Of a stretch of 63,037 bases of DNA, positions 8,018-15,905 are shown one piece after another. Both the position numbers and the translations under genes were made by a program. The notes below the pieces were generated by a model that made no database searches, had not been told where the DNA came from, and was given only the letters and a program-made list of their open reading frames with translations. Location of the stretch: contig NZ_LXET01000052.1 of the NCBI RefSeq assembly GCF_001655005.1, forward strand, positions 1-63,037, given 5' to 3'. This DNA comes from Hafnia paralvei ATCC 29927. Its GTDB lineage: Bacteria; Pseudomonadota; Gammaproteobacteria; Enterobacterales; Enterobacteriaceae. Numbering within the stretch: position 1 is the stretch's first letter; each line of letters opens with the position of its first letter.

Positions 8018-10892
8018 TAACGTTGTTTCAGCCAAACCTTGCACCAGCGCTAAAGGGCGTATTCCCCTAGTCCCCGTTCGTTACGGAATTGTGCCTAAAA
8101 AACCGGATGACCCCCAGCAGTTTGCATGGGAAGGCTGTGGTTTTACGCTCGAAGAAGGTTTTACCTGTATTGCTGAACTCCACTGTTCAAAATACACTCT
8201 GCGCGCATTACGTGGCGGTTATGTTTACACCTATATGTCCTCGCCGGAAAAAGGCAAAAAGCTAATCATCCACGAACATGAGGGTAACGGGCTCTATCAA
8301 GAACTTCTGATACAAAACTTAGAGCAATACGGTTCCACCAATTCTTACGCTAGCGGCAATATTAGTCACAACATCTGGATTGAAGCCGATGCCACTGAAG
8401 TATGGATTGGTTATAGCCCCCATCTGTGGACTCAAAAACAAGTCAGTGACATTTTAAGCAGTATCGCCTCACGCCAACTTTTTATGCAGCCAGTTGATCC
8501 AGCAGAGCTTGTTAATTGTAGCGAATCTTTTTCAACCCAAAAAAACATCATGCCTCTAGCTGCGCTAGAACAATGGGTTGAAGAGTACAAACCCGCCGAT
8601 ATAAGAATTGATATGAGTTGGAGCCAAGGTGAATGCTACCAAACCGATCTCTACACGCTCAAGTCAATGGCTGGCTATTTCAAGCAATACGCTCCAAAGG
8701 TTCCGGCGGTGATTGCCTTGCTGGATGCGGAAGGTATTGGTATCGACACAGGTTCTATTGCCAAGCTATATGCACATCAAACTGCCGATGTAAAAGCCCA
8801 AGGCTCCGGTTCTAATCTCCCACTGGCACTTCAGTTAAACGTGAGTAAATTACAGAGACCCAGTGAAGATTTTTACCAAAAAAATGCAATCAGCGAATTA
8901 ATATTTAATACCTTAATTAGCTTAAGTGCATCAAAAGGGGATGAGTCGCTGGTGGATGGTGAACGCGATCTATCACACTATATGCTGCTGACGGATGAAT
9001 CTCGTAGTAAGGGCGGCCATAGGTTTGCCAAACGTATTGATCAACAAAAATTTATGGCTTTTCTAGAAGAGAAGAAACAAGTTCAAGATGATTTAGAAAT
9101 TATGATAAAGCGGGCTCGGCTTTCCGCAATCGATCATCACGCATGGCTAAAAAGTACCGAACAACAATACCAATATATGCGACTGTCAATCGCCTGTGCT
9201 TTAAGCAGCTATGACCGTTATTTCAAAGCATCAGCTTATTCCCTAGAACTATCTATTGCAATGATTATTGACGGTGCTGGTTTTCCGCTTCCAGGACAAG
9301 AGGATAAAGATCCACGCAGTACATTGTTCATGGATTGGATTAACGATGCTAATAGCCCTTTAAACCAAGCATTGCTCGCGTATAGACCTTTTGAAAAAGA
9401 TGCAAGTACAGCAGGTGTATGGGTAAGTGCGCCGGATTTAATTATTCAGACCATTTCTAAAAAACTCAGTTTTATTAAAGCCACACAAGGTACCGATATT
9501 ATTGCTAAAAACATCCAGACGACATTGTTAAAACTAACTAAAGGAAGAAAATCTTGGGATAAAATTGCCAGCCTAACTAAACATGTAGAACAAGCAATAG
9601 AAGAAAATAACGCAACTAAGTTACTAGGAGTTCTTCGTAGTCGCTATAACATCACCAGTGATGTTATAGAAGCAGTTCCTGCGATAAAAAACCTAGAGGT
9701 ATTGACTGAGAGTAATATGCTGGCGATATCAGAAAGCACTAAAGCATCTATTTTCTCTGGTCCCAACAGACGTAATCTGAAAGTTATCACTGAAACAGAA
9801 ATACGTGCAAAATATAATGAAAATTATGTTGCAGGAAAAAGAAGTGCACTATTTAGTGTAGCAATCGTCTCACCTGGAGTATTGATTTTTGCCAGTATTT
9901 ATTTATTCAGCGCTCTAAAAACATGCCAAGAAAAACCCACAGCGATTAATATAAGCAGTTTTATGGCTGCAGGACTAGGGGAGTTGGCAACAATAAACGC
10001 AGCGCTGGTATCGGTAAAAAATTTAGCCGTGCGCGAAAGTTTAGATGCTGGAATCGCTGTTGCAGGAGAGTATTACGTAAAACTGATACCAAGATTACTT
10101 GCTTCAGATGTTGCTGGATTAACTTTCGGATGGGGCGCAATTATTTTCACATTTATAACTGAAATATTGAAATCCATAAAAAATCAAACTGATGGGAAAT
10201 ACTTCAGATTAGGATCTGCTTTTCTTATGCTTTTCGGTTCTGCGCTCCTTTTACACATTGGCGGATTAATCAGTACAATGGCACTCATTCCTATTATTGG
10301 ATGGGTAATACTTGGTATAACTTTAATTGGTGTTGGTATATGGCTTGGGCTAGAGGCCGATGAAAGAAATCACACACCTTATGAAGCTTGGGTCAATCGC
10401 ACAGAGTTTGGTATACTAATGGCAGATGAAAACTCCGATAGAGACCTGCATAGGTGGGGATCGCTAAGTGAAACGTTACAAGAGTACTTCAACATTCGCT
10501 ATAAACCCATTATGGTCGATGCCACACTAGCTCAATATCTAAAACATCCTACTGTTTATTCTCAGTGGTTACCTGAAGAAATAATTAGTAATAAGTTTGG
10601 AATGCAACCACCTAAATTTGTTCTTTATTTTCCAGACTATATAAAAGGCATTAGTGATATTAGAGATATATCAACCGGTTATCTCATAGAGGAAGCGCCT
10701 CAGACAAATGGGGGGATTCTCCTGCGTTTTAGCAAAAATGACTCCTCTCCAAATGGAGGTCAAGCCCGATTGGATTTAAAATACCAGCCCAATACTGGAG
10801 ATACAAATGAAATGGTCATTATTTCAGAAAATAAAATGGATCCAGAACTATACATGCGTTCAATTCCATCAATTACATATTACAGGCCTTAG
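8004..10892 (+). CDS. VasX-like T6SS effector with C-terminal membrane segments (putative pore-former)
   Basis: The 962-residue protein starts with a region like the VasX/BTH_I2691 effector N-terminus: GRIPLVPVRYGIV, then ALRGGYVYTY at about residues 15-80, a part known to act with VgrG/adaptor in delivery. A long alpha-helical middle follows. Four or five strong hydrophobic segments lie at about 613-640, 648-670, 697-722 and 733-785, resembling colicin-like pore-forming toxins such as Vibrio VasX. I infer it depolarises target inner membranes. The start at 8004 has GGAG upstream (7991-7994) and overlaps the adaptor gene. Four candidate immunity genes follow directly. The membrane-toxin role is inference from architecture and context. 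Confidence 0.8.
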   Translation: MATTDNVVSAKPCTSAKGRIPLVPVRYGIVPKKPDDPQQFAWEGCGFTLEEGFTCIAELHCSKYTLRALRGGYVYTYMSSPEKGKKLIIHEHEGNGLYQELLIQNLEQYGSTNSYASGNISHNIWIEADATEVWIGYSPHLWTQKQVSDILSSIASRQLFMQPVDPAELVNCSESFSTQKNIMPLAALEQWVEEYKPADIRIDMSWSQGECYQTDLYTLKSMAGYFKQYAPKVPAVIALLDAEGIGIDTGSIAKLYAHQTADVKAQGSGSNLPLALQLNVSKLQRPSEDFYQKNAISELIFNTLISLSASKGDESLVDGERDLSHYMLLTDESRSKGGHRFAKRIDQQKFMAFLEEKKQVQDDLEIMIKRARLSAIDHHAWLKSTEQQYQYMRLSIACALSSYDRYFKASAYSLELSIAMIIDGAGFPLPGQEDKDPRSTLFMDWINDANSPLNQALLAYRPFEKDASTAGVWVSAPDLIIQTISKKLSFIKATQGTDIIAKNIQTTLLKLTKGRKSWDKIASLTKHVEQAIEENNATKLLGVLRSRYNITSDVIEAVPAIKNLEVLTESNMLAISESTKASIFSGPNRRNLKVITETEIRAKYNENYVAGKRSALFSVAIVSPGVLIFASIYLFSALKTCQEKPTAINISSFMAAGLGELATINAALVSVKNLAVRESLDAGIAVAGEYYVKLIPRLLASDVAGLTFGWGAIIFTFITEILKSIKNQTDGKYFRLGSAFLMLFGSALLLHIGGLISTMALIPIIGWVILGITLIGVGIWLGLEADERNHTPYEAWVNRTEFGILMADENSDRDLHRWGSLSETLQEYFNIRYKPIMVDATLAQYLKHPTVYSQWLPEEIISNKFGMQPPKFVLYFPDYIKGISDIRDISTGYLIEEAPQTNGGILLRFSKNDSSPNGGQARLDLKYQPNTGDTNEMVIISENKMDPELYMRSIPSITYYRP

Positions 10893-10906
10893 CTCTAGGA
10901 ATTAAA

Positions 10907-11761
10907 ATGAATAACATAACAGACCATAATAAAAAAATTGAAATAGCAGTTAATAAATGTTTTGTCTCCATGAGTAAAAACTGCCTTGAAATTAGGCCAC
11001 GAGAGAGACTTTACTGTATATTTCATGGTAGGTTTTTTCTACTCGTAACATTGCTCACTCACGTAGGAGCATGTTATATGCTATACGCTACTTATATTAA
11101 TGAATACGATGATGACCTATTATTAATAACATCTCTCATTTTGTTTTTATGTATTATTTCCTGGGTATTTGAGTATACATCAACATCAGTCATCACAAAA
11201 ACATCAAATATCGTATTCAATCGAAAGACAAGAGAATGCTACACATATTACAACAACAAAAAATACATTAACAATGTCGACGATGTTATATTCTCAGGTG
11301 GTGCCAGCACAATAATATCGCTTTTCCGCCGTGAAAAAAATGGAACTATATTAACCAAAAACATATCGATTGATGATGGATACAATATAAAAATAATCAT
11401 GGATTACATCAATAATTTTATCAGAAATGGGCACAGTGAACTTCCCATTCCGACTAAATTAGCATGGACAGATATAGGCTGTTCAAACGTTTCAATTTCT
11501 CCTTGCAAGGCTTTACGTCATTATGCTCCTTGGCCATTTTGTTCTAAAATAACCGATCCAGAAGAGAAAGCATTGAAAATATATATGTGGCCATTATACA
11601 CATTTATTATGTTCCCGATTAATATGTTCTTTGCACTCCTTTGGTACCTTTTCACCAAAATATTCAACATCAAACCACATCCAGTACCCGAAGAAGCCTA
11701 CGAAGGTGACGACAGCATCCGCGTAACGCCAGAAATGGCAGCTAAAGGGATTAGACCTTAG
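10907..11761 (+). CDS. putative T6SS immunity protein, tandem copy 1 (DUF6708-like)
   Basis: A 284-residue membrane protein directly downstream of the VasX-like effector. It has two hydrophobic segments in the first third, a soluble part with NIVFNRKTRECYTYYNNKKY, a conserved HYAPWPFC motif, a third hydrophobic segment, and a C-terminal tail KPHPVPEEAYEGDDSIRV ending in AAKGIRP. Copies 2 and 3 share this layout and tail; copy 4 is more diverged. The architecture resembles proteins annotated as DUF6708 (from memory, not checked). An inner-membrane immunity protein against the pore-forming effector is the simplest role, inferred from position and topology. It is strongly AT-rich apart from the 3' end. 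Confidence 0.72.
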   Translation: MNNITDHNKKIEIAVNKCFVSMSKNCLEIRPRERLYCIFHGRFFLLVTLLTHVGACYMLYATYINEYDDDLLLITSLILFLCIISWVFEYTSTSVITKTSNIVFNRKTRECYTYYNNKKYINNVDDVIFSGGASTIISLFRREKNGTILTKNISIDDGYNIKIIMDYINNFIRNGHSELPIPTKLAWTDIGCSNVSISPCKALRHYAPWPFCSKITDPEEKALKIYMWPLYTFIMFPINMFFALLWYLFTKIFNIKPHPVPEEAYEGDDSIRVTPEMAAKGIRP

Positions 11762-11935
11762 CATTAGAGAAATGAAGCCATCACTAAAATATAATACTAG
11801 AATATAGCAGTAACATCTGAGAATTTATTTATAAAATACAATAAGATGGAACATCCATAGCATAACAGATGAATCTATTGATAGAATCAAAAAAACACAA
11901 ATAGTAGTGAACTAAAACAGAAAGGTAATATATTA

Positions 11936-12790
11936 ATGAATAATAGATACCCAGAATACGAACAAGACATATCGGATCTGGACAATATAAAAAACATTTT
12001 TGTTTCAATCAGCAAAAACTGCCTTGAAATAAAAGCATCTAGTATCTCTGAAGGAGCATACTTAAGCCGAATGTGTTTACCCGCAATCATATCTGTCAAT
12101 GTTTTTATTCTTATGTCTGCAATTCAATCGTGGATGGAAAATCACAACTTCATTGAATTATCTCTTCACGCAGTGGCTATCTTGCTTTTCTCTTTTTTAA
12201 TATTTATGTTTATCTCACAAATAAAAAACAATTCAAATATTGTTTTTAACAGAAAAACACAAAAGTGCTACGTTTACTACTGTGGTAGAAAACATATCAA
12301 CGATGTTGAAGACATAATTATTTCCGGAGGAAAGACGACTCATATTTCTGTACATCGTCATGATAAAGAGGGGAAAGTTATCACTGGTGATATAGAAATT
12401 GATGAACAGTGGAATGTCCAACCAATTATTTATTATATTAAGAAATTTTTACATGAAGGAGAAAGTGACCTACCAATACCAACTAGCCGTGATTGGGCTG
12501 ATTTAGAAAAAGAGAATGTCGCATTACCACCATTCAAAGCACTACTGCACTATGCTCCTTGGCCTTTTTGTGGGAAAATTACTGATGAATTTGAAAGAAC
12601 ACTCAAAATTTATCTATGGCCGCTATATACATTTCTTTTATTTCCTCTTTATACGTTTCTTTCACTGCTCTGGTACCCCTTCACCAAAATATTCAACATC
12701 AAGCCTCATCCTGTCCCCGAAGAAGCCTACAAAGGTGACGACAGCATCCGCGTAACGCCAGAAATGGCGGCCAAAGGGATTAGACCTTAA
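11936..12790 (+). CDS. putative T6SS immunity protein, tandem copy 2
   Basis: A 284-residue paralogue of the preceding gene with the same plan: ISKNCLEIKA near the start, two hydrophobic segments, NIVFNRKTQKCYVYYCGRKH, the HYAPWPFCGK motif, a third hydrophobic segment, and the identical-type tail ending in AAKGIRP. A 174-base spacer with no gene separates it from copy 1. The N-terminal two-thirds have diverged much more than the last ~110 bases, which are nearly identical at DNA level to copies 1 and 3. This suggests either recombination between copies or strong constraint on the tail. Confidence 0.72.
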   Translation: MNNRYPEYEQDISDLDNIKNIFVSISKNCLEIKASSISEGAYLSRMCLPAIISVNVFILMSAIQSWMENHNFIELSLHAVAILLFSFLIFMFISQIKNNSNIVFNRKTQKCYVYYCGRKHINDVEDIIISGGKTTHISVHRHDKEGKVITGDIEIDEQWNVQPIIYYIKKFLHEGESDLPIPTSRDWADLEKENVALPPFKALLHYAPWPFCGKITDEFERTLKIYLWPLYTFLLFPLYTFLSLLWYPFTKIFNIKPHPVPEEAYKGDDSIRVTPEMAAKGIRP

Positions 12791-12792
12791 TT

Positions 12793-13644
12793 ATGAACAA
12801 TAAAAAACCTAATGAGCAGATAATTACTCCTGAAGAAGCAATGAGAAAATGTTTTGTCTCCATGAGCAAAAACTGCCTTGAACTTAGACCAAAAGAAACG
12901 TTTAATGGATCATTAAATGGTAAAATACTTTTTTTTATAGCTTTTTTTATAAATATTTCTGGACTAGGCATTGTATTTACCCCATCACCATATGAAAAAC
13001 CATTACTACCGATATTTCTTATTCTTGTTTCTTGTTTTTTGTTTTGCATGCTTGAATGGGCGTTAGTATCACGAATAACCGCATTATCAAATATAGTATT
13101 CAATCGCAAAACAAAGAAATGTTATGCTTACTATAATAATAAAAAATATATTAACCATGTAAATGATGTCATTATTTATGGCGGTGCAAAAACAATGATA
13201 TCTATGCATCGACGTGATAAAAATGGAATAATAATAACTAAAAATATAGAAATAGATGACGAATGGAGTATAAAACCGATTTCAGATTATATAAAAACCT
13301 TCATAAGTCATGGCTCCAATAGTCTCATAATTCCAGCTGAATATGAATGGTCCGGATTAGAGAATATATACATTTCATTCCCACCTTGCAAATCATTATG
13401 CCATTATGCCCCGTGGCCTTTTTGTGGGAGGGTTGTAGATCCAATAGAAAAAATGCTTAAAATATATATGTGGCCAATTTACACATTTATTATGTTCCCC
13501 ATTAATATGATTTTCTCACTGCTCTGGTACCCCTTCACTAAAATATTCAACATCAGACCTCATCCTGTCCCCGAAGAAGCCTACGAAGGTGACGATAGCA
13601 TCCGCGTAACACCAGAAATGGCAGCTAAAGGGATTAGGCCTTAA
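12793..13644 (+). CDS. putative T6SS immunity protein, tandem copy 3
   Basis: A 283-residue paralogue starting 2 bases after copy 2 stops, so probably translationally coupled. It shares FVSMSKNCLELRP, NIVFNRKTKKCYAYYNNKKY, HYAPWPFCGR and the tail HPVPEEAYEGDDSIRV. It is closest to copy 1 in the central soluble part. Hydrophobic segments lie near residues 40-62 and 75-95, and again before the tail. Role inferred as immunity to the VasX-like effector or to related effectors of competitors. Confidence 0.72.
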   Translation: MNNKKPNEQIITPEEAMRKCFVSMSKNCLELRPKETFNGSLNGKILFFIAFFINISGLGIVFTPSPYEKPLLPIFLILVSCFLFCMLEWALVSRITALSNIVFNRKTKKCYAYYNNKKYINHVNDVIIYGGAKTMISMHRRDKNGIIITKNIEIDDEWSIKPISDYIKTFISHGSNSLIIPAEYEWSGLENIYISFPPCKSLCHYAPWPFCGRVVDPIEKMLKIYMWPIYTFIMFPINMIFSLLWYPFTKIFNIRPHPVPEEAYEGDDSIRVTPEMAAKGIRP

Positions 13645-13663
13645 ACTACAAGGAGTAATAAAT

Positions 13664-14554
13664 ATGATAAAAACATCGGAGGTTACCTATGATTTCCCTG
13701 AGAGAAAATACAAGGTCGAAGATGCATGGATTGGTAATCAGTTAATTTCAATAAGCGATAACTGTTTAGAAATCCAAACTGCTACGTTAGCTTTTGAATC
13801 AATTATGGGGCGTTTTTGGTTTCAGGCTATGCTCTTTACTGCGATCTATTTTAGTTCAGGATTTAGTCATTTTTTTGTTTTAGTATTAATTCCAATTATT
13901 ATCATAATGTTATTTATTGGCGGCAAGGCAATTATAAACATCAAGGAGAATTCAAATATCGTTTTTAACCGTAGTACTAGGATGGTGCATGCCCATCATA
14001 GAGGGAAAGATTTAAGCACCCAATGGAGCTCTCTATTATGGGATAGTCAGATCAATATTAATAATGTGGCTAAAATCTATTTTATTTTTCCTCATCGTAA
14101 TGAAGATAATACTGTCTCAGTTGACTATGTTGAATTAAGTAACGATCAGCGCTCAGTTTTGCACGGAGTAACCACTTTTATAAACGCATTTATGCAGCAG
14201 GGTCATGAGGGTTTACGAGTTCCAAAAAGCTATGAATGGAGTCGCGTGTTCAGCACCAAAGTCACGCTTTCCCCTAGCGAAATATGGCAACACTACGCTC
14301 CTTGGCCTTTTCGTCGCCGATATTGCGACAGGGTCGAAATGAACACCAAGATCATTTTCTGGCCAGTCTGGACATTCCTACTGTTCCCCTTGCTTTCTCT
14401 CTTTGCATTAAGCTGGTGGTTAATGTGCAAAGTTTTTAAGGTATCTCCTGCTGCCGTTCCTTGTGATGCCTATCAAGGGGATAACAGCCAGCGTTTCACA
14501 CCACAGTTTGCTGCCAAACAAATTAAGCCTTTTGAAAAATATATAACTGAATAA
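13664..14554 (+). CDS. putative T6SS immunity protein, divergent tandem copy 4
   Basis: A 296-residue diverged paralogue of the three upstream genes. It keeps SISDNCLEIQ, ENSNIVFNRSTR, HYAPWPFRRR, and a C-terminal hydrophobic segment. Its tail, VPCDAYQGDNSQRFTPQFAAKQIKP, aligns with the EAYEGDDSIRVTPEMAAKGIRP tails of the others but is clearly older in divergence, and it has a short extension. AAGGAG (13650-13655) precedes the ATG. It may protect against a different allele of the toxin. The immunity role is inferred. Confidence 0.7.
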   Translation: MIKTSEVTYDFPERKYKVEDAWIGNQLISISDNCLEIQTATLAFESIMGRFWFQAMLFTAIYFSSGFSHFFVLVLIPIIIIMLFIGGKAIINIKENSNIVFNRSTRMVHAHHRGKDLSTQWSSLLWDSQININNVAKIYFIFPHRNEDNTVSVDYVELSNDQRSVLHGVTTFINAFMQQGHEGLRVPKSYEWSRVFSTKVTLSPSEIWQHYAPWPFRRRYCDRVEMNTKIIFWPVWTFLLFPLLSLFALSWWLMCKVFKVSPAAVPCDAYQGDNSQRFTPQFAAKQIKPFEKYITE

Positions 14555-14565
14555 GGAATGAATTA

Positions 14566-14829
14566 ATGAAACCACTCATTGTCTTGGGCGATAAAACAAA
14601 TCATGGCGGTACAGTCGTCACTGCTGATGCAGGGTTCACACAGGACGGCATCGCCGTTGCTGGTCATGGCGATATGGTTGTGTGCCCCATTCTGGGTCAT
14701 ACGCCCTCCACCATTATTGCTTCCGGCAGCGGATTCACCCTCAACGGAAAACAAGCTGCACACGATGGCGACCAAACCTCCTGTGGTGCCAAGCTAATTG
14801 CCTCTCATTTTACCGTCAAACATGGGTAG
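14566..14829 (+). CDS. PAAR-domain T6SS spike tip protein
   Basis: An 87-residue protein with the PAAR pattern: GDKTNHGGTVVTAD, the central GHGDMVVCPILGH, and HDGDQTSCGAKLIAS. Cys and His residues are placed as in zinc-binding PAAR proteins, which sharpen the VgrG spike. It is a bare PAAR with no toxin extension, so it serves as a tip rather than an effector. It closes the T6SS cassette, 11 bases after the fourth immunity gene, with AAGGAATG in front, and is followed by a terminator-like hairpin. Confidence 0.9.
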   Translation: MKPLIVLGDKTNHGGTVVTADAGFTQDGIAVAGHGDMVVCPILGHTPSTIIASGSGFTLNGKQAAHDGDQTSCGAKLIASHFTVKHG

Positions 14830-14837
14830 TATCCTCT

Positions 14838-14867
14838 GTCTCCCATTATCAATGGGAGACGAGTTTT
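14838..14867 (+). terminator. terminator at the end of the T6SS cassette
   Basis: A perfect 10-bp stem GTCTCCCATT/AATGGGAGAC with a 3-base loop, followed by GAGTTTT, begins 9 bases after the PAAR stop codon. Confidence 0.75.
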
Positions 14868-15019
14868 AATAACCTCTTCTACAATAAGGGGTTATTGATT
14901 TGTTTATCAATATGAGCTTCGTTTTATCACCCTAGTTCCCACTCATTATCATCTTCAAGATCAACAAGCCGCCTCGCTAGACCAGCGATAATATGATTCA
15001 TGATAGATAGCGAAAATGG

Positions 15020-15037
15020 TTCGACACTTCTGTCGAA
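15020..15037. promoter_or_regulatory. putative FhlA dyad upstream of hydN
   Basis: TTCGACA-CTTC-TGTCGAA is a perfect 7-bp inverted repeat with a 4-base spacer, 105 bases upstream of the hydN sigma-54 promoter. A further TGTCGA half-site is at 15043-15048, as also seen downstream of the fdhF dyad. Assigned to FhlA by comparison within the window. The 14868-15019 spacer contains nothing else I can name. Confidence 0.68.
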
Positions 15038-15142
15038 TCTCCTGTCGAGGTTGAATTTTCACGCTGTTCTTTTCATTCATCTTAAATAAGTGCTAGAAGC
15101 AACTCACTAATTTAAAACAAAAAAACACAAACAAAACACACT

Positions 15143-15158
15143 TGGCATGATGTGTGCT
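15143..15158 (+). promoter_or_regulatory. sigma-54 promoter of the hydN operon
   Basis: TGGCAT-GATGT-GTGCT has the GG-N10-GC arrangement of sigma-54 promoters and sits about 80 bases before hydN. In E. coli hydN-hypF is an FhlA/sigma-54 transcription unit; here a second FDH gene is placed between them. Confidence 0.82.
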
Positions 15159-15238
15159 TGCTAGTACCGATAAGCAATCTGAGCACGGGCAGTTCCGTTC
15201 TGCCCCACCAAATATAATGAGAAATCAGGAGTTAATTG

Positions 15239-15784
15239 ATGAACCGGTTCGTCATTGCAGATCCTAAAAAATGTATCGGCTGCCGCACCTGTGAAGTCGC
15301 CTGCGTCATGGCTCACCGTGAAGATAGCGAACTTCACAACCTGTCCAAAGACAACTTCACTCCACGCATTCACGTGATTAAAGGGCAAAACGTTAGCACC
15401 GCTATCCTGTGTCGCCAATGTGAAGACGCGCCTTGCGCAAACGTCTGTCCGAACGGCGCTATCTCTCGCCAGAAAGACTTCATCTACGTATCACAAGAAA
15501 AATGCATCGGCTGTAAAACCTGCGTAGTGGCTTGCCCATATGGCACGATGGAAGTCGTAACCTCGCCGGTCGTTCGCCAAAATGGCGCCTCCGCTATGAT
15601 GGTTTCGTCTAAAGCCGAAGCTAACAAATGCGATCTATGCCATACCCGTGAAAATGGCCCCGCTTGCGTAGAAACCTGCCCAACCAATGCGCTGAAACTG
15701 ATCGACCGCAATGCTATGCAGGATCTGATCAACGAAAAACGCCGCCGTGCCGCACTCGATACCACCATTGATTTCATGTTTTAA
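15239..15784 (+). CDS. hydN: HydN, four-cluster ferredoxin-like electron carrier of the FHL system
   Basis: A 181-residue iron-sulfur protein with four cysteine motifs: CIGCRTCEVAC (from residue 12), CRQCEDAPCANVCP, CIGCKTCVVACP and CDLC...CVETCP. These should bind four [4Fe-4S] clusters. HydN is thought to help electron transfer from FDH-H. The start is the ATG at 15239 with AGGAG at 15228-15232; an upstream TTG in frame is unnecessary. It is the first gene after the sigma-54 promoter and lies 121 bases before the Cys-type FDH-H, suggesting they act together. Confidence 0.93.
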   Translation: MNRFVIADPKKCIGCRTCEVACVMAHREDSELHNLSKDNFTPRIHVIKGQNVSTAILCRQCEDAPCANVCPNGAISRQKDFIYVSQEKCIGCKTCVVACPYGTMEVVTSPVVRQNGASAMMVSSKAEANKCDLCHTRENGPACVETCPTNALKLIDRNAMQDLINEKRRRAALDTTIDFMF

Positions 15785-15905
15785 CTCTTTTGCTAAGCAG
15801 TTTTAGTCCCTATTGATTGACGTCGCAGTGAATTTACTGCGGCTTCAAACGTAAGGGATTGATTAACAACCATTCATTATCCCCGGTTCGGGGTAAGGTC
15901 TCGTT

